This document shows positions 6,011-14,191 of a stretch of 16,734 bases of DNA, in pieces. The position numbers and the translations under genes are program-made. The DNA is from Agrobacterium fabrum (GTDB lineage: Bacteria > Pseudomonadota > Alphaproteobacteria > Rhizobiales > Rhizobiaceae): NCBI GenBank assembly GCA_003241215.1, contig QFOL01000055.1:1-16734 (forward strand), given 5' to 3'. Position 1 is the stretch's first letter; each line of letters starts with the position of its first letter. Under the pieces are notes generated by a model, which saw only the letters and a program-made list of their open reading frames with translations, searched no databases and was not told where the DNA came from.

Positions 6011-7549
6011 CTATTCTTCCCAATGCACATCCGTCAGCACATTCGAGGGAATCGGCTCGTTTTCCCAAAGCCCCTTCACCTTCCTGTCCCAGACGCCAAG
6101 CTTCGGCATGACGAAAAGATAGAGCGCCGGCACATCTTCCGCGAGGATTTTCTGGGCTTCGCCATAGAGCTTTTCCTGCTCGCCGGCATCCGCCGTCTTT
6201 TCGACATTCGCCACGACCTCGTTGAAGGTCGGATTCTTGTAATTGAAATAATAGGGATCGCGCGCGTAGATATCGATATCCATCGGCTCCGCATGGGCAA
6301 CGATGGTCATGTCGTAATCCGCGCCTTTGAGAACATCGGCAACCCACTTCGCCGGAAATTCGGTGGTCTCGATGGTCATGGTCACGCCGAGTTCGGCAAA
6401 CATCGCCTGCAGGATCTGCGAGGTGCGCTGGGCATAAGCCATTTGCGGGGCCTTGATGGTGAAGCTGAATCCGTCAGGATAACCGGCTTCGGCAAGCAGC
6501 GCCTTGGCCTTGTCGATATCGTAAGGGTGAACGCCCGTCGTATCGATATAGCCGCGGTCATTCGGCGTGTAATGGCTGCCGATGGCCGTGCCGAAGCCGG
6601 ACCAGGCGCCTTCGATGACAGTGCCGCGATCCACCGCCATCATCAGCGCCTGGCGCACGCGCTTGTCATCGAAAGGCTTGCGGGCATTGTTCATGCCCGC
6701 CACGACCTTCAACTCGGTATTGCCGACGAAGGTGCCGAGGCGCGCGTCGCCATCGAAGGAGGTCATCAGTTCCGGCGCGCCGAATTCCGGGAAAGCATCG
6801 ATATCGCCTGACTTCAGTGCAGCGGCCTGCGCCTGCGGATCGGAGACGAAACGGAAGGTCGCTTTCTCCAGCTTCACCGCCACGGCCTTGTCCCAATAGG
6901 CGTCGTTCTTCTGCAACTCGACCTTGTCGCCCTTGGCCCAGTTGACGAATTTGAATGGGCCGGTGCCGACAGGCGTGGTGCGGTTATTCTCGGCGCTTTT
7001 CGGCGCCACCATCACGGAGGCCGGCCAGCCGAGCCAGTAGAGAAGGCTGCCGGCCGGTTGCTTCAGCTTCAGCACCAGCGTTGCGGCATCCGGCGTCTCG
7101 ATATTGTCGATGGCGGCAAAGAAGCGTTTCTGCGGATTGACCGAGCTTTCGCCACGCGCCCGATCCAGCGAAAATTTCGCGACAGAGGAATCGAAGGTCT
7201 CGCCATCATGGAAGGTCACGCCCTTGCGCAGCTTGAACGTATAGGTCTTGCCATCAGGGGAAATTTCCCAGCTTTCAGCAAGCTGCGGCTTTACCTTGCC
7301 GTCGCGGTCGATCTTCACCAGACCTTCGAAGACATTCTGCCAGGTGACCTGGCCGATGGCGACGGGGGCGGCGATGGTCGGATCGAGACCTGCCGGCTCC
7401 ACCGCCATGCCAAGCGTCAGCGCGGTTTTCGGCGCGGCTTCGGCAACCGTTGCCGAAAGCGGCAGCCAGAGCGCCGTGCCCAATGCGAGGCAGAGCGCGG
7501 CGCGGCGCGAAAGCGTTGCCGCCTGCGAAAGATAAGTGCGTGGCATCAT
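6011..7549 (-). CDS. ABC transporter substrate-binding protein, SBP family 5 (set 1)
   Basis: A 512-residue periplasmic binding protein of the DppA/OppA/NikA family (SBP_bac_5). A signal peptide is visible: basic start, hydrophobic core ALCLALGTALWLPL, and probable cleavage after AEA near residue 38. Family landmarks include LAESWEISPDGKTYTFKLRKGVTFHDG (about 90-116) and the TPVGTGPFKFVNW segment (about 192-204). The length is normal. Two adjacent ATGs exist (7549 and 7546); the second sits at the better distance from AGGGGA. It is likely the first gene of the unit that continues with the two permeases and the amidase. Inverted repeats upstream (7626-7679) suggest control, plausibly by the neighbouring LysR protein. 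The ligand is unknown. Confidence 0.94.
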   Translation of the reverse strand: MMPRTYLSQAATLSRRAALCLALGTALWLPLSATVAEAAPKTALTLGMAVEPAGLDPTIAAPVAIGQVTWQNVFEGLVKIDRDGKVKPQLAESWEISPDGKTYTFKLRKGVTFHDGETFDSSVAKFSLDRARGESSVNPQKRFFAAIDNIETPDAATLVLKLKQPAGSLLYWLGWPASVMVAPKSAENNRTTPVGTGPFKFVNWAKGDKVELQKNDAYWDKAVAVKLEKATFRFVSDPQAQAAALKSGDIDAFPEFGAPELMTSFDGDARLGTFVGNTELKVVAGMNNARKPFDDKRVRQALMMAVDRGTVIEGAWSGFGTAIGSHYTPNDRGYIDTTGVHPYDIDKAKALLAEAGYPDGFSFTIKAPQMAYAQRTSQILQAMFAELGVTMTIETTEFPAKWVADVLKGADYDMTIVAHAEPMDIDIYARDPYYFNYKNPTFNEVVANVEKTADAGEQEKLYGEAQKILAEDVPALYLFVMPKLGVWDRKVKGLWENEPIPSNVLTDVHWEE

Positions 7550-7625
7550 TGTCCCCTGTCTGGCGGCCGGGGCATTTTTGCCCTCGGAAGACCGCCCGTT
7601 GCAAAAAGAGTGTCATGTTGCAGGC

Positions 7626-7679
7626 GCACACACAATCTCGATTTTTGTGTGCTCCGTGTAGCTGAAATGGCTACACGGA
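7626..7679. promoter_or_regulatory. two adjacent inverted repeats between the LysR and binding-protein genes
   Basis: TCCGTGTAGC (7653-7662) and GCTACACGGA (7670-7679) form a perfect 10-bp dyad around 7 bases. Immediately next to it GCACACA (7626-7632) and TGTGTGC (7646-7652) form a 7-bp dyad. Neither is followed by a T run on the - strand, so an operator or a structured leader is more likely than a terminator. They lie 77-130 bases before the binding-protein ATG. The binding factor is not known; the adjacent LysR protein is the natural suspect. Confidence 0.45.
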
Positions 7680-7726
7680 AATGCGGATGGAAATCAACCT
7701 TTCGGGTAGATTGCCGGCCATCTCGC

Positions 7727-8629
7727 TTATCCCACCGTCGCCTCGCGCATGAAGCGCTCGATGAAATCGGCAAGCTTGGAGGCGGCGAAGGACAATTGCC
7801 GGTCGGGCGCAACGCAGAGATCGATCTGGGTATGGATGCCCTTCTTGCCGGAGAGCGGAACGGCGACCATCTGCCCGCTGCGGATTTCCCGCGCCACCGA
7901 AAGCGCCGGCAAAAGCGTGGCGGCGGCGTGGCCCAGCACCAGTTCCTTCAGCATTTCCAAAGAGCTGGTAATGAAGACCGGATCAAGCTCGATGCCCGCA
8001 TCGGCAAACAGCGTGTCGAAGGCCTGACGCGCCGCGAAACTCTTGTCCGGCAGGGCGAGCGGCAGCCCGGCCAGCTCTTTCAGCGAGATTTCCGGCTGTG
8101 CTGCGAGCGCATGACCGGCCGGGAAGATGACATCATAGCTGATACGGGTGCGCGAGCGCACTTTTACGCCGGAAAGCTTCGGCGCGAACAGGCTGACGAC
8201 CAGATCGGCTTCCGCCGCATCCAGCGCCTCCATCGCCTGTCGGGCGCTGGTAATATGCACCTCGAAACGCAGCTTCGGGTATTTGAGGCTGAACTGCGCC
8301 AGCACCGGCGCCAGAAGGTTCGCCACCGTCGCGCCATTGGCATAGACCGTGACCCGGCCGCGCTGAAGGCCTTTCAGATCGTCAATGAGCTGGTGCACAT
8401 GGTCGAGTTCCCGCAACGTCTTGCCGGCGCGGGCGGCGAGCAGCTCTCCCGCAGCGGTCAGTTTCACACCCCGGCTGGAACGCTCCACCAGCGGCGAACC
8501 GAAATAATATTCGAGGTTCTCGATCTGCCGGCTCACCGCAGTCGGCGCGACATTCAGGTTTTCCGCCGCGGCGCGCATGGAATTGGTGCGGACCAGTTCG
8601 TCGAAATACATCAGGGCGCGCAGTTGCAT
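7727..8629 (-). CDS. LysR-family transcriptional regulator
   Basis: A 300-residue regulator. The N-terminal winged helix-turn-helix covers about residues 3-60: the recognition region is SMRAAAENLNVAPTAVSRQIENLE (17-40), and the wing ends in SRGVKLTAAG (52-61). A linker helix follows, then the LysR substrate-binding domain (about 90-295), which senses a small co-inducer. The start at 8629 has AAGGTA about eight bases upstream and gives the usual short N-terminus (MQLRALMYFDELV). Unlike most LysR genes it is not divergent from its probable target: it lies on the same strand, 177 bases upstream of the set 1 binding-protein gene. Control of the transport and amidase unit is inferred from position only. 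Confidence 0.94.
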   Translation of the reverse strand: MQLRALMYFDELVRTNSMRAAAENLNVAPTAVSRQIENLEYYFGSPLVERSSRGVKLTAAGELLAARAGKTLRELDHVHQLIDDLKGLQRGRVTVYANGATVANLLAPVLAQFSLKYPKLRFEVHITSARQAMEALDAAEADLVVSLFAPKLSGVKVRSRTRISYDVIFPAGHALAAQPEISLKELAGLPLALPDKSFAARQAFDTLFADAGIELDPVFITSSLEMLKELVLGHAAATLLPALSVAREIRSGQMVAVPLSGKKGIHTQIDLCVAPDRQLSFAASKLADFIERFMREATVG

Positions 8630-8747
8630 GGGGTGGGTACCTTGTTCGGGTCAGCCGGTGTTGGGGGCTCACCATATCATCGCAGCGTCGCGAGAAAATA
8701 CTTCACCCGGGAAGATCGCTCGTGAAAGCAAAACTCGCCGCTTGTGT

Positions 8748-8868
8748 CTTCTCCCCGCCGGGGAGAAGGTGGCGCGCAGCGCCGGATGAGGGGGCGACGG
8801 CAGAGATATGCTGAAAGCTTGCCCCCTCATCTGCCCCTTCGGGGCATCTTCTCCCCGGCGGGGAGAAG
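8748..8868. repeat. RIME-type palindromic intergenic repeat
   Basis: Two copies of the palindrome CTTCTCCCC..GGGGAGAAG sit exactly 100 bases apart (8748-8768 and 8848-8868). Between them GATGAGGGGGC (8785-8795) is inverted at 8821-8831, and TGCCCC-TTC-GGGGCA forms a small hairpin (8832-8846). This matches my memory of the Rhizobium intergenic mosaic element type. It fills most of the 263-base gap between the ATPase F gene and the LysR gene and could act as a processing or termination structure. Confidence 0.85.
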
Positions 8869-8892
8869 AAACGGGCCGCAACGTCGCACTCC

Positions 8893-9642
8893 TCAAGCGC
8901 GCTTGAAGCCCTCGCTCGCCACCAGCAGCTGCCTTGTATAATCCGCACTGAATTCCCGGCTTTCCAGCGCTTCTGCCTCCAGCATTTCCACCACCTTGCC
9001 GCTTTTCATCACCGCGAGCCGGTCGCACATGTGGCTGATGACACCGAGATCGTGGCTGACCATGACGAAGGTCAGGTTACGGTCCTTGCGGGCCTGTTCC
9101 AGCAGGTTGAGGATTTCCGCCTGAATGGAGGCGTCGAGCGCCGAAGTCGGCTCATCCAGCAGCAGGATTTTTGGCTCGACGATCAGCGCACGCGCAATGG
9201 CGATGCGCTGGCGCTGGCCGCCGGAAAGCTGGTGCGAATACCGGAAACGGAAGCCGGAGCCGAGGCCCACCTCGTCCAATGCCCGGGCAATGCGCTGCTC
9301 GCGATTGTCGAGACCGTGGATGACAAGCGGTTCGAGCAGCAGCGCATCCACCGTCTGGCGCGGGTGCAGCGAGCCGTAGGGGTCCTGGAACACCATCTGC
9401 ACGTCGCTATAGAAGCTCTTGTCGCGGCGCTTGCCGGCATAGGAGCGTCCGGCCACCGTCAAGGAGCCTTCATCGAAATGGTTGAGGCCGGCAATGGCGC
9501 GCAGCAGCGTCGATTTGCCGGAGCCGGACTCGCCGACGATGCCGAAGGATTCACCCTCGGCCACATCGATGCTGACGCGGTCGAGCGCGATATAACCGTC
9601 GAAATCGACCACCATGTCGCGAACGGAAAGAACTGAACTCAT
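8893..9642 (-). CDS. ABC peptide transporter ATP-binding protein, DppF class
   Basis: A 249-residue cytoplasmic ATPase with all nucleotide-binding motifs: Walker [10 protein letters not shown] (37-45), Q-loop Q86 in VFQDPYGSL, signature LSGGQRQR (139-146), Walker B ILLLDEP with catalytic E164, and H-loop His197 in VSHD. The protein is somewhat shorter than most DppF proteins, which often carry a longer C-terminal oligopeptide extension. The ATG at 9642 overlaps the stop of the preceding ATPase gene as ATGA; a GTG nine bases upstream is less likely. It is the last gene of the dipeptidase-transporter operon. Because the second binding protein and permease set lacks ATPases, this subunit may serve both. 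Confidence 0.95.
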   Translation of the reverse strand: MSSVLSVRDMVVDFDGYIALDRVSIDVAEGESFGIVGESGSGKSTLLRAIAGLNHFDEGSLTVAGRSYAGKRRDKSFYSDVQMVFQDPYGSLHPRQTVDALLLEPLVIHGLDNREQRIARALDEVGLGSGFRFRYSHQLSGGQRQRIAIARALIVEPKILLLDEPTSALDASIQAEILNLLEQARKDRNLTFVMVSHDLGVISHMCDRLAVMKSGKVVEMLEAEALESREFSADYTRQLLVASEGFKRA

Positions 9643-10475
9643 GCGCGCCACTCCGGCTTGCGTTCCAGAACCGGCAGCGGATGTCGGTGGCCGCCGATTT
9701 CCGGCAGGCAGTTCAGCAGGCCCTGCGTGTAGGGATGTTTCGCTTCCTTCAGATTGGCGGAAGACAGCTCTTCCACCACCTTGCCGGCGTACATGACGAG
9801 AACACGGTCGCAGAAAGAGGAGACGAGGCGCAGATCGTGGCTGACGAAGATCAGCCCCATGCCACGGTCGCGCACCAGCTTGTCGAGAATGTCGAGCACT
9901 TCCAGCTGAACCGTCACATCGAGCGCCGAAGTGGGTTCGTCGGCGATCAGCAATTCCGGGCCGCAGACCAGCATCATGGCGATCATGACACGCTGGCCCA
10001 TGCCGCCCGAAACCTCGTGCGGATAAAGATCGAACACGCGCTCGGGATCGCGGATCTGCACGGCTTCGAGCATGGCGAGCGTCCGCTGGCGCGCCTCGCC
10101 GCTGCCGATCTTTTCATGGGTCCGCAAGGTTTCCATGATCTGGCGGCCGATGGTCATGACCGGGTTCAGCGAATATTTCGGGTCCTGCAGGATCATGGCC
10201 ATGCGCTTGCCGCGCATGATCCGCCGCTCCTTTGCAGACGCATTGAGCAGATCGATATCGCCGAAACGCAGCGCATCCGCCTCGATGCGCGCGCTTTTCG
10301 GCGTCAGCCCCATGATGGCGCGGCCGGTCTGCGACTTGCCGGAGCCGGATTCGCCGACAATGCCGAGGCGCTCGCGTCCCAGCGTGAAGGACACGCCGCG
10401 CACCGCCTCCACCAGCCCGGTGCGGGTGGGGAAGGAGACACGCAGGTTCTGAACGGTCAGAAGCGGTGCACTCAT
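9639..10475 (-). CDS. ABC peptide transporter ATP-binding protein, DppD class
   Basis: A 278-residue ATPase, partner of the DppF-class protein in the heterodimeric motor. It shows Walker A GESGSGKS (41-48), Q-loop in [11 protein letters not shown] (95-105), signature VSGGMGQR (155-162), Walker B ELLIADEP with E180, and H-loop His213 in VSHD. The C-terminal segment [14 protein letters not shown] (247-260) is the oligopeptide-transporter extension characteristic of DppD/OppD. The signature begins with V instead of L and has GMGQR, both common in this class. The ATG at 10475 forms an ATGA overlap with the upstream permease stop. Confidence 0.95.
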   Translation of the reverse strand: MSAPLLTVQNLRVSFPTRTGLVEAVRGVSFTLGRERLGIVGESGSGKSQTGRAIMGLTPKSARIEADALRFGDIDLLNASAKERRIMRGKRMAMILQDPKYSLNPVMTIGRQIMETLRTHEKIGSGEARQRTLAMLEAVQIRDPERVFDLYPHEVSGGMGQRVMIAMMLVCGPELLIADEPTSALDVTVQLEVLDILDKLVRDRGMGLIFVSHDLRLVSSFCDRVLVMYAGKVVEELSSANLKEAKHPYTQGLLNCLPEIGGHRHPLPVLERKPEWRA

Positions 10476-11404
10476 TGGCCCGCCTCCTTGGGATCGAGCG
10501 CATCGCGCAGACCGTCACCCAGCAGGTTGAAACCGAGGCTGACGATGAGGATCGCCACGCCCGGCATGGCCGCGACCCACCATTGGTCGAGAATGAAGCG
10601 GCGGCCGGAAGCGATCATCGCGCCCCATTCCGGCAGCGGCGGCTGCGCGCCGAGGCCGAGGAAGCCGAGACCGGCGGCGGTGAGGATGATGCCCGCCATA
10701 TCCAGCGTCACACGCACGATGAGCGATGACAGGCAGAGCGGCATGACGTGTTTCAGCACGATGCGGAATGGCGACGCGCCCATGAGTTTGACCGCGGCGA
10801 TGAAATCGGAATTGCGGAAGGTCATGGTTTCGGCGCGCGCGATGCGCGCATAGGGCGGCCATGAGGTGAGCGCGATGGCGAGCACCGCGTTTTCGATGCC
10901 CGGCCCAAGCGCCGCGACCAGCGCCAGCGCCAGCACGAGCTTCGGAAAGGCAAGGAAAATATCGGTGATGCGCATCAAAACCGCATCCACCCAGCCGCCG
11001 GCATAACCGGAAACCGTGCCGACGATAAGGCCGACAGGGGCCGCGATGATGGCGACCAGCAGAACCACGAACAGCGTCAGCCGCGAACCGTGGATGAGGC
11101 GCGAGAGAATATCGCGGCCCTGATCGTCGGTGCCCAGCAGATAACCTTCCGTGCCGGGCGGCAACAGCCGAGCATTGCGCAGATCGCCCTGCACCGGGTT
11201 ATGCGGGGCCAGAACATCGGCAAACAGCGCCACGAACAGCAGCGCGATGATGATGGCCAGCCCGAGCAGTGCCAGCCGGTTTTCAGAAAAGCGCCGCCAG
11301 ATGACATAGGCGCGGCCAAGCCGTGCCTGCTTGCGCGAAGCCGGCCGGTCGGAGAGCAGCCATTCGCGGCTATAGGGTTTGATCGTATCGGTCGAAATCG
11401 TCAT
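10472..11404 (-). CDS. ABC peptide transporter permease, DppC class (set 2)
   Basis: A 310-residue inner-membrane permease with the long cytoplasmic N-terminus usual for DppC/OppC (about 40 residues), then a first helix at about 44-64. The motif LLGTDDQGRDILSRL (89-103) is followed by further helices and the EAA loop at 201-222 (FIAAVKLMGASPFRIVLKHVMP). The C-terminal LLGDGLRDALDPKE is diagnostic of the class. It overlaps its upstream permease partner and downstream ATPase by ATGA on both sides, a tightly coupled operon. Confidence 0.95.
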   Translation of the reverse strand: MTISTDTIKPYSREWLLSDRPASRKQARLGRAYVIWRRFSENRLALLGLAIIIALLFVALFADVLAPHNPVQGDLRNARLLPPGTEGYLLGTDDQGRDILSRLIHGSRLTLFVVLLVAIIAAPVGLIVGTVSGYAGGWVDAVLMRITDIFLAFPKLVLALALVAALGPGIENAVLAIALTSWPPYARIARAETMTFRNSDFIAAVKLMGASPFRIVLKHVMPLCLSSLIVRVTLDMAGIILTAAGLGFLGLGAQPPLPEWGAMIASGRRFILDQWWVAAMPGVAILIVSLGFNLLGDGLRDALDPKEAGQ

Positions 11405-12468
11405 CGGCTGCGCGTCCTTGGATCGAGCGTCCGGTAAAGCAGATCGGAGAAGAGGTTGATGCCGACAAAGATGGCGCCGATCACGATCGTGCCGCCAAGA
11501 ACGGCATTCATATCCGCATTCTGCAGGGAATTGGTGATGTAAAGGCCGAGCCCCGGCCAGGCGAAGATGGTTTCGGTCAGCACCGAACCTTCGAGCAGAC
11601 CGGCATAGGAGAGTGCAATCACGGTCACCAGCGGCACGGCGGCGTTGCGCAGCGCGTGGAACCAGATGATGCGGGTTTCCGAAAGCCCCTTGGCACGGGC
11701 CGCGACGATATATTCCTGGCTAAGCTCGTTCAGCATGAAGGAGCGCGTCATGCGGCTGATATAGGCCAGCGAAAAATAGCCGAGCAAAGAGGCCGGCAGG
11801 ATGATGTGGCGGAAGAGATCCCACAACACGTCCCATTGCCGCTGCCAGATCGCGTCGATCAGGAAGAAGCCCGTGACCGGCGTGAAGGTGAACTCATAGA
11901 CAATATCCATGCGGCCGGGATAGGCGACCCATTGCAGCCGGGCGTAAAACACCAGCAGCGTCAGAAGGCCGAGCCAGAAGATCGGCACGGAATAACCGAT
12001 AAGGCCGATCACACGCACCACCTGATCGGCAAGGCTGCCGCGCTTGACGGCGGCAAGCACACCGAGCGGAATGCCGAAAACGGCGCCGATGATCGTGCCG
12101 ATCGTGGCAAGCTCGATCGTCGCCGGAAACACCCGCTTGATATCCTCCATGACAGGATTGGTGGTGAGAACGGAGGTGCCGAAATCGCCCGATAACGCCT
12201 GTTTCAGATAAAGGAAAAACTGCTGCCAGAGCGGCAGGTTGAGGCCGAGCTGCTCACGCACCCGCTCGACCACATGCGCAGGCGCACGGTCGCCGACGAT
12301 CGCCAGCGCGGGATCGATCGGCACGACGCGGCCAATGAAAAATGTAACCGCCATCAACCCCAGAAAAGTGGTGATGACGGTGACGGCGAAGCCGAGAACG
12401 GCTTTCACGCGGGCATTGGCACGGCGTTTGCCGTGCCTCGCCCTGCTGTTGCTTTCAACCATGCTCAT
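11401..12468 (-). CDS. ABC peptide transporter permease, DppB class (set 2)
   Basis: A 355-residue inner-membrane permease. After a basic N-terminal tail of about 22 residues come the first helix (23-46) and the periplasmic region with REQLGLNLPLWQQF (71-84) and GDFGTSV (94-100), then several helices. The EAA loop is at about 252-276 (EYIVAARAKGLSETRIIWFHALRNA). A longer loop at about 180-220, rich in aromatic residues, extends it beyond the roughly 310-340 residues usual for the class. The start at 12468 has GGAGA seven bases upstream; an ATG two codons later is possible. It follows the binding-protein stop by 32 bases, within which a small GATCC/GGATC hairpin (12489-12502) overlaps the stop codon. 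Confidence 0.95.
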   Translation of the reverse strand: MSMVESNSRARHGKRRANARVKAVLGFAVTVITTFLGLMAVTFFIGRVVPIDPALAIVGDRAPAHVVERVREQLGLNLPLWQQFFLYLKQALSGDFGTSVLTTNPVMEDIKRVFPATIELATIGTIIGAVFGIPLGVLAAVKRGSLADQVVRVIGLIGYSVPIFWLGLLTLLVFYARLQWVAYPGRMDIVYEFTFTPVTGFFLIDAIWQRQWDVLWDLFRHIILPASLLGYFSLAYISRMTRSFMLNELSQEYIVAARAKGLSETRIIWFHALRNAAVPLVTVIALSYAGLLEGSVLTETIFAWPGLGLYITNSLQNADMNAVLGGTIVIGAIFVGINLFSDLLYRTLDPRTRSR

Positions 12469-12500
12469 TCAACGATCTCCAAGGGACCGATCCTTCCGGA

Positions 12501-14141
12501 TCATTCCTTGGAAATGGTGTAGACGAAGTTGGTGTCGAAGCTCGGTCCGAGCTTCAGGCCCTTCAGCTTGGCGGAATATCCCGCCACTTCCGTCTGCTGG
12601 AAGATGATGACGAAGGGACCCTTCGCCAAAACTTCCTTCTGCAGGTTTTCATAGATGGCGGCGCGCTTGGCGCTGTCCTTCTCCAGAAGCGCCGACTGGG
12701 TTTCCTTGGTCAGATCGGGAACGTCCCAGGCATTGCGCCAGGCGAGCGTCTTGTTCTTGCCCTCATCGGAGTTGTCGTAGTTGATGGTGAAGGTCTCGGC
12801 ATTCGAATTCGGGTCGAAATAGTCCGAACCCCACTGGCCAATGTAGATATCATGCGTGCGGGCGCGGTATTTGGTCAGCGTCTGCTTGCCGTCGCCCGGA
12901 ATGATTTCGAGCTTGATGCCGGCCTGCGCCAGCGTCTGCTGCACGCTTTCGGCAATGCCGGTCACCGGCTGCGTGTTGCGCACATCCATGGACACGGTAA
13001 AGCCGTCCTTCAGGCCAGCCTTGGCCAGAAGTTCCTTCGCCTTGGCGACGTCGAGCTTGTAGGGGTTCTCGTCAAGCGCACCCAGCTGGCCCTTCGGCAG
13101 GAAGGTCTGGTGAACTTCACCGATGCCCTTGATGATCGTCGCACCGATGGCGTCATAATCGACGAGGTATTTGAAGGCTTCGATGACCTCGGGCTTCTTC
13201 AGGTTCTCGTTCTTCTGGTTGAGGCTGAAATAATAAACGGTGCCCTTCGGCGCTGAGGTGACGGCAAGGCCTTCCTTCTTGGAAACGGCTTCCATGTCGC
13301 CCGGCTCGAGGTTGCGGGCCACATCGATATCGCCGTTCTCAAGCGCCAGGCGCTGGCCGGAGCTTTCCTTCATGTGGCGATAGACCACACGCTTCAGCTT
13401 CGGCTTCTCGCCGTAATAATTCGGGTTGGCCTCAAGGATCACCGCCTCGTTGGCCTTCCAGCCGAGGATCTTGTAGGGGCCGGAACCGGCATAACCGGTT
13501 TTCAGGAACTCGTTGCCGAAATCGGTGTCGTATTTGTAATCGGCGCTCGGGGTGACGGCCTTCGCCTTTTCAGTGATGAGCTTCTTGTCGACCACCGAAG
13601 CGACAGTTGCGGTCAGCACGTTCAGCACGAAGCTCGGCGCATAGGGCTTGTCGACCGTCAGCACGAAGGTGTTCGCATCCGCGGCTTTCGCCTTTTCGTT
13701 GACATTGTCGCCCTTGAGGCCGAACTGCGTCAAAAGGAACGCCGGCGACTTGTCGAGCTTCACCGCCCGCTCGAAGGAGAAGGCGACGTCATCAGCGGTA
13801 ACAGGATTGCCGGAAGCGAATTTCAGGCCGGACTTCAGCTTGAAGGTGTAGGTGAGACCATCCTCGGAGGTCGTCCAGCTTTCGGCGAGATCGCCGATCA
13901 CTTTGGACGTGTCGTTGAGATCGATGGAAACCAGCTTGCTGTAGGTATTGCCGGTGACTTCGGCGGCGGAGAGCTCGAAAGCCTCGCCCGGATCGAGCGT
14001 GATGATGTCGTCAATGGCGAAACCTTCCACCAGCGTATCGGCCGGCGTAGCGGCAAAGGCGTGCGGCGCAGACAGCATCATCAGCGACAAAGCGGCGCTG
14101 GTGCTCAGAATACGCATGGATTTGTTGAGCGATTTGATCAT
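12501..14141 (-). CDS. ABC transporter substrate-binding protein, SBP family 5 (set 2)
   Basis: A 546-residue periplasmic binding protein of the DppA/OppA type. The signal peptide has a basic start, the hydrophobic segment LSTSAALSLMMLSA and probable cleavage at AFA before ATPAD (about residue 30). Family landmarks are LAESWTTSEDGLTYTFKLKSG (about 83-103) and SGPYKILGWKANEAV (about 215-229). The ATG at 14141 is preferred to an in-frame ATG at 14246 because it gives a clean signal peptide and follows AGGGGAGA at four bases; the longer form would overlap the dipeptidase gene. It lies 50 bases after the dipeptidase stop, so the peptidase and transporter are probably co-transcribed. The ligand is likely a di- or oligopeptide, inferred from the dipeptidase. 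Confidence 0.95.
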   Translation of the reverse strand: MIKSLNKSMRILSTSAALSLMMLSAPHAFAATPADTLVEGFAIDDIITLDPGEAFELSAAEVTGNTYSKLVSIDLNDTSKVIGDLAESWTTSEDGLTYTFKLKSGLKFASGNPVTADDVAFSFERAVKLDKSPAFLLTQFGLKGDNVNEKAKAADANTFVLTVDKPYAPSFVLNVLTATVASVVDKKLITEKAKAVTPSADYKYDTDFGNEFLKTGYAGSGPYKILGWKANEAVILEANPNYYGEKPKLKRVVYRHMKESSGQRLALENGDIDVARNLEPGDMEAVSKKEGLAVTSAPKGTVYYFSLNQKNENLKKPEVIEAFKYLVDYDAIGATIIKGIGEVHQTFLPKGQLGALDENPYKLDVAKAKELLAKAGLKDGFTVSMDVRNTQPVTGIAESVQQTLAQAGIKLEIIPGDGKQTLTKYRARTHDIYIGQWGSDYFDPNSNAETFTINYDNSDEGKNKTLAWRNAWDVPDLTKETQSALLEKDSAKRAAIYENLQKEVLAKGPFVIIFQQTEVAGYSAKLKGLKLGPSFDTNFVYTISKE

Positions 14142-14191
14142 AGGATCTCCCCTTTTGTTATGAGATTGATTTCGTTCGCTTAAAACTGTTC

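Noticed and set aside
7058..8725. A 555-codon open frame on the + strand
   Set aside because: It spans the LysR gene and part of a binding-protein gene in antisense; its translation is rich in R, G and H with no domains. Chance frame in GC-rich coding DNA.
9681..10853. A 390-codon open frame on the + strand
   Set aside because: It is antisense to the DppD-class ATPase and the DppC-class permease, both with clear motifs; no domain is seen in it.
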